Source: Mermis nigrescens
Taxonomy: Eukaryota > Nematoda > Enoplea > Mermithida > Mermithidae
DNA length: 64,000 bases
Assembly: GCA_036768485.1 (NCBI GenBank)
Contig: JAVLUZ010000145.1
Span: forward strand, 2,100,756-2,164,755
Direction of reading: 5' to 3'
Of this stretch, positions 55,950 through 64,000 are shown one piece after another; position 1 is the stretch's first letter; each line of letters opens with the position of its first letter. The position numbers and the translations under genes were made by a program. The notes below the pieces were generated by a model. That model made no database searches. It was not told the origin of the DNA and saw only the letters and a program-made list of their open reading frames with translations.

Positions 55950-56108
55950 CCAATAGCCTCTTCTTGTCCTCCTCTTCGTCCCTGGTTTCAACGGCCAACC
56001 GCTTGTGGCGCCTGTGAGCCCGGTGCGGTTTATGCCTGGGGCGTTTTGGGCCATTTGCATAGGGCGGCATGTGGATACCCGTGCCAACCCACATATCGGC
56101 CCGGTGAC
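55950..56108 (-). CDS. SLC4A: SLC4 bicarbonate transporter, first visible exon
   Basis: The 159-bp exon lies between acceptor TTTTTTAG and donor TTGG/GTACAT on the - strand, phase 1 at both ends. It encodes RADMWVGTGIHMPPYANGPK, then a basic His/Arg stretch (RHKPHRAHRRHKRL), then acidic TRDEEEDKKRLL. Sodium-coupled SLC4 proteins have a Y-V-G-V-x-(M/V)-P motif followed by an Arg/His-rich run near the N-terminus, and this exon has that layout. It splices in frame to P-G-Q-R-V-Q-F. The initiator exon must lie upstream (above 56108) but was not found within the window. Confidence 0.88.
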
Positions 56109-57680
56109 CTAAAAAATCCCTCAATGTGAAAATCGCCGAATTAAATTTTTTTGGCACTTTCAAAATTTTTGAGAACGTAAGGCGAGCAAGGTAAAAAGCC
56201 ATCCAGTACAGAAATTGGGTGACAAATTAGGACAAAAGACAAACATTTCAGTACATAAAAAATTGAAAGTTTTGGAGTTAATTAAAGACATCGACTGAAT
56301 TTTGGCAATTATTCAGAATTCCCCGGAAGAAAATTAGTTTGGACGAAAAACTAGTTATAAAATTACGATATGCAACCTTAATCCGATTCATCAATTTCTC
56401 AAATTAATTTCACAAATTTTTCAAATAAAACTATCTTCTGTATCATTATTTCTCAATTTTTTTCATCATATTTTGCGCACTTCAAATGAGGGCGGGCTAT
56501 AACACAGCGAAATTAGAATATTCTCTGAAAAAATGTTTCTGTGTAAGATAAATTCGCTTCCGCACTGGCAATCTCACGAAACTTCAGATAAAATTTAGTT
56601 TCGAAAGAATAATTTAAGCTTTTATAAATAAGTTTATATATGATTTAGAATTGTCCAGATTTTTCTTTTATTTCTTGCTGTTTATCTGTAATGAATAATC
56701 GAATTAAGAATAAATGATAATAATAAACAATAAATAATAATAAATAAAAATTAATAATCGAAAATTAGAAAAAATATTCATTTTTCGATTCCTAAATAAA
56801 TAAATCAATAATCACCCCGACATCAAACTCTCCTGAAATACGCATGACCGTCCCCAGAGATTAACAGTACACTAAGATTCGCGTTTTCAATTCAGGTCAT
56901 AAATTTAGCGAAATCGATTATTTGCATTGAAATCGTCAGTCAAAATCAATACTGCAATTACATCAGTTCGAAGTGTATATAATTAATTCGGTTCTTTAAT
57001 ATTTGAACAAACTTAAGAAACAAACGAGCTATAAAAACAAAAGGAAACAAACTTACTTAAAAAACAAAGTTTAGGTCAAAAAGCCCAGGCGGACCTTCCT
57101 GCGGGCATAATTTTTGCTGAATAAGATTAATTGTTCATTAATTAGTCGTTTAACATGTTTAAAACATACGAATGCGAGCATGATATAACTTTAGAATTTT
57201 TCCGACAAACAAGGTCATGTTAATTAACATATTAATTTTGACATTGACGTCAACGGCTCGGACCAATTGTCCAGTTTTTCGTAACCAGTCTAATTTTGCC
57301 AGTATCTTATAACACATAGGCAATTTCATAGTTTTAACCGTTTTTATTTGTCTGCGGCAGTTCTTTTCTACAAGCACGTGATGGGGGTTGGAACCCCCAA
57401 AATTAAAAAGTACAGATCCTCGGCCGAGTTTTGCAATTGTATATTCCACGCGTTTTCGACGTAGCTTGCTTAATCGAGGACATTGAAAAATGGTGTTTTT
57501 TTCGCTCGACTAGCACTATTTTGACACTTTTTTTTACCAGAAATAATTTTGGACCCAATCCCAAACCAACCAAGCCTATTTCAAATTTCGGTCCTGCCAA
57601 TATAAAGAGCAATCAAAGATGTCTTTGAATGCTTTTAGAATCGTAAACCTTATTGAAATTCGAGAAGCCGATAAGTGTAG
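56109..57680. other. SLC4 upstream intron or 5' region, nothing identified
   Basis: AT-rich, with short AATAAT-type runs at 56690-56760. 57470-57520 has a faint family A-like core (GAGGACATTGAAAAATGGTG). No further SLC4 exon recognised. Confidence 0.4.
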
Positions 57681-57682
57681 TT

Positions 57683-58068
57683 AACAGGCATGCACATCAT
57701 GGGATTAATGGAGGCGGGGTTGAAATCTTAAAGTGCCTTTTTTGGGATCAAAAACGGTGGATAAGCGTCAAAAATCCTTTTTTGGCGTTTATAACGATGC
57801 TTTATCTTTGTAAGCGCAGAAACATAGAAAATTTGGAAAAAATTAGAAAAATTCCATTAAATTGAACAGAAGATAGTAAAAAAATGAGTATAAGGCGCGA
57901 AGCGCCAAAAATTTCACTTTTTTGATAAAACTGGTGGCGAAAAACGCTCAAAGCAGCACCTCCTCTATAATTTTCCATAAATGTTAGGTAAATCACGAAT
58001 TTGGGAGGGGGGGGATTTCGAGGGGTGGGGGTGAAACCCTTAATACCTTCCCTAGCATCATGTATCGC
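57683..58068 (-). repeat. family B copy
   Basis: Reverse B from CATGCACATCATGGGATT through GTTTATAACGATGCTTTATC, an intact GGCGCGAAGCGCC core at about 57896, to CTTCCCTAGCATCATGTAT. Confidence 0.75.
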
Positions 58069-59215
58069 ATTTGATGATTTTTAATACTGCCCTAATAGTA
58101 ATACATTTTTGAGCTATTATAAAACTCATACACATTAGTCTTAGTTCTGATTATCCATTTGATATTAATCATTATTAGGCTCCCTATTCAAAAATAAGCA
58201 GATAAATAATGTCAGGAAGAACAGTAACAATCCTTAGCGCACCAATTCCCAATTTTCTAATCTTTGCAAGATAAATAGTAATACTGAATAAAAAAATTAA
58301 TGAAAAAATACGGATAAATACAGAAAATGGTTAATTGTTGAAGAACAAGAGTAAAGCGCTCTAGAAAGTCGAATCTTTGCACAAGTATAATGCAGAAACG
58401 AATAAACATTAAAACACATCATATGGAAAGGCATATTCTAAACAATACAGAATATAAAATAGCCCGGCTGGTCAACAAGATAAGCTAACAAGGGATAACT
58501 TTAAGCCGCTTACATCGTTTCATCATAAAAGCGTACATTGCAATAGGCGAAACAAGGCTAATCCAGCTTTAAAAGGCAACCGAGCGGAATATTTTTGTAG
58601 GGCTTTTCGCGACACATGTAAATACTAGACTGAAATCTAGTGGACCAAACATATCGGTGGGACAAATGGCGAAAAAGGCACAGATACCGTGTTATTAAAG
58701 ATATGCACGTCAGATTAATTAGTCACGAAAATACGTACAATAAGCATCGCGAAGCGTTAGAAATATCGATTTATCGAATTTTTTACGCCGAAACGGGCAA
58801 AAAGCGTAAAAAAAGAAGAGATGATAGATTTTTGCGAGAAATGATCAAAACAAGCTTATTAAAAATATTAAAAAAGGAGACTAACGCAGATAAGTGAAAA
58901 AATTTAGAGATAACCGGACGTCATTAAAGGTGCTATTAAAGCTGAATGAAGCACACCCACTCGTATACCCTACGAGAAATAAGATAATTTGAATTTCGGG
59001 TCCGATCAACATCGAATAAGAGGAGGCAGTTATAATGACCTTTGCCTTATTAACAATTAATGTATACAGTTGATGGACGCCACATATTCTTCGCCCACCC
59101 AATGATTCAAACGCAGAGTGATTCATCGTTTTTCCGAATTATATACAGCTCAGTACCCCGCAAACATGTATGTGATCGATTCGCATAAGGAGTATTTAAC
59201 ATGAGCTTATATATG
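58069..59215. other. no gene supported
   Basis: One open frame at 58640-58897 (+) is Lys/Arg-rich (KWRKRHRYRVIKDMHVR) and opens just after an in-frame stop. It has no recognised family or neighbours, so it is mentioned only as a possibility. The rest is AT-rich. Confidence 0.3.
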
Positions 59216-59221
59216 CGCACA

Positions 59222-60120
59222 TGCACTGCATGGGAATTCTGGGAGGGGCGGGTGGTAAAATCGAAAAATCTTTCCAAAATGCCCTTTTTGAGCACAAAAA
59301 CATGAAATGAGTGTCGAAAACATAGTTTTTTGTACAAGGTCAGTTTGTACATGCACAAAGATGGTCCCAAAAAGTCTTTGTACATTTTGTTCATACAAAT
59401 TTTTGGGTGCTATTATATGGTGTAGTATAAAGGCGTTTCCGGTATGGTAAAACAGGGTTTTTCGACCTTTGGTGGTGTTTTTAGCTAATTTCTGAGTTTC
59501 TTATGACAAAAAATACTGAAAATTGTTACAAAACGGCGCGAAGCGTCGAAAATTTTCGTATTTTTGCTTTCTAGATGCAATTTCTGTTATTATAAAAAAT
59601 ATATAGATCAAACAATCACTCATCCAGGCGCGAAGCGCCGAAAATTTTTGGGAATTTCAGACTTTTTACAGTTTTTATCTTCGCAAAAATCTTCGTAAAC
59701 GTTCAAAGACGGTCATGAAAAGTCTTTGTTCATCGAAAAAATCCTTGCCGAATACAAAAAACGTGGTCAAACATTTTTGACGTTTATGACGATATTCTGC
59801 CTCAAACAAAGTCAAGAAAATCTTGTCAAAAAATAAGTATAGGTACGACGCATCGAAAATTTGGCACTTTTGAGCAAGCAGATAGCTGATAATGAATCGC
59901 ACCTTTTCAATGATTTTTAGGAAAATTGCAAATTGTGTGACTCAAAAGATATCTGGGGGTGGAAACCCCCCCCCCCGAACGCCCAGTGAGCGGAAGCCGG
60001 AGGGAGTGGCCGAGGGGCTCGCGAGCTCACTATTTTTGATCAAAAAATGTAAAGAAAATATCAACACATTGCTTGGCGAGAATTTTTAGCCCAAAAATCT
60101 GGAGGGGTGAAATATTTAGA
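59222..60120 (-). repeat. family B copy split by a nested family C element
   Basis: 59228-59320 holds the first part of reversed B (GCATGGGAATTCTGGGAGG ... GAAATGAGTGTCGAAAA). 59766-60115 holds the rest (TTTTGACGTTTATGACGATA, GGCACTTTTGAGCAAGCAGA), with an unusual insertion near 59980-60010. Confidence 0.65.
59321..59765 (+). mobile_element. family C MITE nested in family B
   Basis: Ends CATAGTTTTTTGTACAAGG and GAATACAAAAAACGTG. Flanks GTCGAAAA (59313-59320) and GTCAAACA (59766-59773) share six of eight bases. It contains two GGCGCGAAGCG(T/C)CGAAAATTTT cores (59535 and 59628). Confidence 0.8.
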
Positions 60121-60198
60121 TAATCGAGTTCAAACGAGGATCCTTACTCGCCCTATTATACAACATTGAGCTTCCACACAATTTAAAATAGTAATAAG

Positions 60199-60454
60199 CA
60201 CACCTGGGCGTGGGGGGTTTGGGGATATGCACCCCCCAGAAACCAAAATAACCCCCAGGAATTAAAATACCCCCGGAATTCAATTTTTGAAATTTGTTTC
60301 GTTTTTTTCGCATTTTTGATGCCAATGGATAGTGCTTGATGAGAAACGTCGAAAAACGATGTTTTTATCGCCATACCACCATTTTTAGGGCATTTTTTGA
60401 CCTTTAAAAAATCTTACATCCTCCCCCCCAGAATTTTCTTGCTGCCCACGTATG
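60199..60454 (+). mobile_element. family A MITE with perfect 8-bp TSD
   Basis: 256 bp from CACACCTGGGCGTGGGG to TTGCTGCCCACGTATG. Identical GTAATAAG at 60191-60198 and 60455-60462. This is the cleanest reference copy of family A in the window. Confidence 0.92.
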
Positions 60455-60462
60455 GTAATAAG

Positions 60463-61264
60463 ACCTGACTCTGTTAGTATAGTGTAACGCGTTTGCGAAA
60501 TTGTGAAAATGGTTGAGCAAGTATATAATAGAGGTAACGTGTTCTTGATTAAAGGCGGAAATTCTATCGTAAAGAATAACGATAAAATGATCATGTTTTC
60601 GGGTCAAAGTTCAAAGTTTATCCGAGTGAGACAAAAATCCAGTCGCATAAAACAACAAATGAATCGTTACAGTTTCGGGTCAAAGGGTAATGTTTGCTCT
60701 ATAGGCGGTTTTTGCATTTCTAACACTTTGAGATAGGAGTCAATGCCCTTTAATGACATTTTCTACGTCTTTCAATGTCATCTTAGCCGACATGGTTCGA
60801 CGTTTCCCATAACTTGAGATATCTTGGCGTAGTAAGAAGGATTTTTAAAAATTAAGAAAAAAAACAATTAGGATAAAAAATAAAAATTAAAACACCCTAA
60901 ACAAATCCGTAAATAAAACAGAAAATAATTAGCATTGAGCTACTGAGCGAAGAAAATAATAAGTTTTTAGCCGCTGTTGCATCAAAGTTCGATTTTTCGC
61001 ACAAACTCGAAACTTTTTCCTCGTTTGGCCAAAAAAACGTACCTTTACATTTGTTTTTGCAGGACAATCAATCTTTCAAAATTAGGAGACATTACCAAAT
61101 TTTCAGGAGCGCAGCTCCAGGAATAACGTGCGGGATAGATAAACGTGATATAATTACACATGAGCTTGAGACAGGTGAAGGTTTTGAATTTATAAAAAAA
61201 TTTCTCAGTTTTTTCGCGATTTTTCCATGCGAATGAATCAAACCTAATAAATATGCTGTTTTTC
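60463..61264. other. no feature
   Basis: Small open frames here have no recognisable content. Nothing else supportable. Confidence 0.4.
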
Positions 61265-61515
61265 GCCCTACCACCTCACATGGTCGTGGGTTCGGGGGGG
61301 GTATGCACCCCCCAGAAATCAAAATACCCCCCCCAGAATTCAAATTTTGAAAAATTTTTTTGCTTTTTTAGCGATTCTGATGCCATTGGACAGTGCTTTA
61401 TGAGATACGTCGAAAAATGGTGTTTTTTTCGCTATACGACCACTTTTAAGACCATTTTTTGACCTTTGAAAATTTTTTCACCCCCCCCCAGAATTTCGGT
61501 GCTGACCAATTATGC
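61265..61515 (+). repeat. family A copy
   Basis: CACATGGTCGTGGGTTCGGG, ACAGTGCTTTATGAGATACG core, and an end TTTCGGTGCTGACCAATTATG. Target duplication not found. Confidence 0.75.
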
Positions 61516-62768
61516 GTACCACCATGTTTTGTTCCTCTTTTGACCTTTGGAAAATTTTCATCTCTTGCCCATGTGCACGCAAGCAACCTATTACAGTATC
61601 CCGTCTTAGCAAATATATAATAGTATGCGAAATGCGGATCAAACACTAATAATCGCCTACTGAAAAAAAGATGTGTACCACCATAACTACTATGACCCGG
61701 TACATCAATCTGGCGATCAACATCATAGGTAATTAGCGCATGTAAACATAGCCGGAAAATGATGACGGCGATATGAGATATGATGATGATTACTCCAATT
61801 TGTATGCAAGAGGGCCCAGAGAAAAAAATGAAATTACAGTAATTACCTCATGACATCGACGTTTTTTTCTAAAGAAACATACGGCTGTGCTTAGCCGATA
61901 ATAATGATAAAACGTGTCAGCTTAATCCGGATTAAAAGTAGCGGAGCAAAATTATGCAAAACTTTGATGAATTAGATATGGCAAACCATACATTGGCTAG
62001 GTTGGGGTGGCGAGAGGGGGGTGAAATCCAGGAATGCTCATATAGTAAATTGAGGTCATTATTCTTCGTACAAGGTCGCTTTGTACACGAAAAAAGACAG
62101 TCCCAAAAGCCAATGTACATTCTCTATATGTAAAGTTCAGGGTAGTATAGTATCGGACAGTAGCATGTTATGTGCGATAAAGCAGAGTCATTGACCCTAA
62201 TTAGTCAAGTTTAACCAATTTGTGGGTTTTAGCGATGAAACATACAAAAATTTATCAATACGGCGCGAAGCGTCGTAAAATTTTTCATTTTTTACCGTTA
62301 TAAGGTAAACTTTTAGGCTTTTTTCCGCAATGAGCTCAAAAATTATCTCTTAGCTTCTTTCCTTTTCTCAAAATCGCCTGACATACCTGATTTTCAAAAC
62401 CTCAGGTAGAAGTAATGGCCTACATTCCAATTCAACAGGTTATGACTTCGGCTGATGTGAACTTGAGACAATAGTGTCGGCTGCTTTAGATAGATAGAAG
62501 TGTCATCTTTTATAACATGTAAAAAATTTTGGCCAGATGTCAATGGTTCGGGCGCTAGCTACGGCAATTTGTTTGCACCCTACTTTAATACTGTTTAAAG
62601 GCCCATAGCGTCATTGGTCCTGCCATCGATTAACATCATCTTGTGACGATATCCAGAAATTTTTGCACTCGGTAAAACGCACATCTAGTCTGGGGGTTTA
62701 CAAAATATGCAAATTTATTTTTTTGGCATGACATATTGTCAAAAGTGTCAAAACAGGATACCTACATA
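61516..62768. repeat. mostly unassigned, with one family C fragment
   Basis: 62062-62345 is a C fragment (TTCGTACAAGGTCGCTTTGTA ... GGCGCGAAGCGTCGTAAAAT). The other sequence (61516-62060 and 62346-62768) shows no feature I can support. Confidence 0.5.
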
Positions 62769-63126
62769 CAGGCCCGTATACAGGATTCAATTTCGAGGGG
62801 GGGGCGAAAATTTTGAGGTCAAATATCTCGAGAACTATTAGGAGGCGAAGCGTTGAAAAAATTCGATATGTTCTACATGTCCAACTCAAATTTGAGTGGT
62901 TTTGGGCGGGCTAGAAGACAAAAACTAAACATAAACGATAAATCCGGCGCGAAGCGCCGAAAAAGTTTGAGTTTACTAGCTCAAAAGTACGCTGAAAACC
63001 TGATTTGGTGGTGTTTTAGACCTACTTTGAGAATTTTTCATTCTTTCCTTCGGGGGACCCTGTTGTGTTTCAAAAATTATTTTTCATTTCCGGGAGGCAG
63101 CCCCCTGCCCCCTGAATACGGCCCTG
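62769..63126. mobile_element. CAGG-ended hAT-like MITE with 8-bp TSD
   Basis: Ends CAGGCCCGTATACAGGATTC and CTGAATACGGCCCTG. Flanks CCTACATA (62761-62768) and CCTACAAA (63127-63134) differ at one base. Contains a perfect GGCGCGAAGCGCCGAAAAAG core (62947). Its internal sequence is similar to the element at 40027 (GCTCAAAAGT(G/A)(T/C)GCT, ATTCTTTCCTT(C/G)GGGGG). Confidence 0.85.
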
Positions 63127-64000
63127 CCTACAAACGCAGCAATGCGATCCAATGCAGAAACTCTTGGGTTTAAACAATATCAAAGTGAGGTGTAAACAAA
63201 TAGCTGTAGAGAATGACGAACCGCTGGCAGCTGGCCAAAATTTGCTCACATCAGCCGAAGCTATGACCTATTAAATCGGAATGAAGCCTTTTTTATGGGC
63301 CACCCCGTATATAAAATGTGAAAAAGGGATAACGAATCCGGTCGCAATATCCGATTTTTAGGCAAAATATGCGTTTTTAGTTCATTTTCAGGTCTTTTTT
63401 ATGCGTTTTTGGCCAAAATCGAAGTCCATTCACACATTAGTTTCTTTTGGTAATCGGCAAGGATTTTCAAGACACACATGAAATTTACGGGATGGTTTAT
63501 GCATGTACATGCACAAAGATTCTTCACTGAAAAAAGACAGTAGAAATGTCTCATACTGTCAATTTTAAATTTTAATTTTAAAATTCTAAAATTTTCTATA
63601 TTGTAAATGTCTAAATGTCCATACTATACTGTTATACTGCTTCATACTAAGATAGAAATTTGCCCTGAACTTCCATTAGAAGCCTAAGCTTAATTTTTGA
63701 TCATGTTAAATATGTCAAAAGTGTTTTGTACAAATTTTTGTTAATGTGCGCAAGGTTCAAAATTAGGTTAGGACGGTAAAAACCGTCTTTTTTGAACTAG
63801 TATTTGTCAATAGAAAGGTAGCAAATTCTACTTAGAAGCTGCCAAAATATCAAGATTTTTCTGCGCTCCGCATCGTATTTATTTTTTATTTATTTCATTC
63901 AACTATTTAAATTTATTCTTAGATACCAATGAATTAGCTAAAGTTCCCAAAATCCAGTTTTGTAATACGGGCCGCGTCGCTGTACCAAATTATAGTAAAC
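63127..64000. other. no gene seen
   Basis: 63330-63440 has a family I-like stretch (GTTTTTGGCCAAAATCGAAG). The rest is AT-rich without supportable features. Confidence 0.4.

Overview
The window is eukaryotic nuclear DNA, most likely from a bilaterian invertebrate. It is AT-rich, its genes are split by introns of 1.3 to 6.3 kb with GT-AG borders, and there is no operon, ribosome-binding-site or prokaryotic signal. The recognisable genes are animal-specific: a calsyntenin and an SLC4 sodium-coupled bicarbonate transporter. The species cannot be fixed from this sequence alone; an arthropod or other ecdysozoan is a guess.

Three genes are represented. (1) The last three exons of a calsyntenin lie on the + strand (738-1018, 3097-3170, 4666-4876), covering the transmembrane segment and the cytoplasmic tail with two W-D-D kinesin-light-chain-binding motifs. 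(2) Five phase-compatible exons of an unrecognised helical, ankyrin-like protein lie on the - strand between 24362 and 13452, ending in a stop codon. (3) Seven phase-compatible exons of an SLC4 transporter lie on the - strand between 56108 and 34568. They encode most of the N-terminal cytoplasmic domain and then stop before the membrane domain. A 100-N assembly gap (33794-33893) sits between genes 2 and 3 and is the likely place for the missing SLC4 exons and any missing 5' exons of gene 2. The two - strand genes do not obviously cooperate.

Most of the rest is short non-autonomous transposons, often nested, many with target-site duplications (TSDs) that can be read directly. Letters used here: A is a ~240-260 bp element with CAYAnnTGGGC ends and 8-bp TSDs. 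B is a ~340-430 bp relative of A. C and G are elements with TTGTACAAGG or TTGTACGAG ends and 8-bp TSDs. D, E, F and relatives are CAGG-ended elements with 8-bp TSDs. H and I are shorter degenerate repeats (~170 and ~220 bp) rich in CCCC/GGGG tracts. There are also two TA-flanked mariner-like MITEs, a young Penelope-like element with inverted repeats and a 12-bp TSD, a foldback element made of inverted minisatellites (29930-31913, 10-bp TSD), a tRNA-derived SINE, a possible LINE tail, and several satellites and microsatellites.

The most unusual features are the foldback element, the Penelope-like insertion, the three-level nesting D-in-C-in-B, and a hairpin core (GGCGCTTCGCGCC) shared by otherwise different repeat families.
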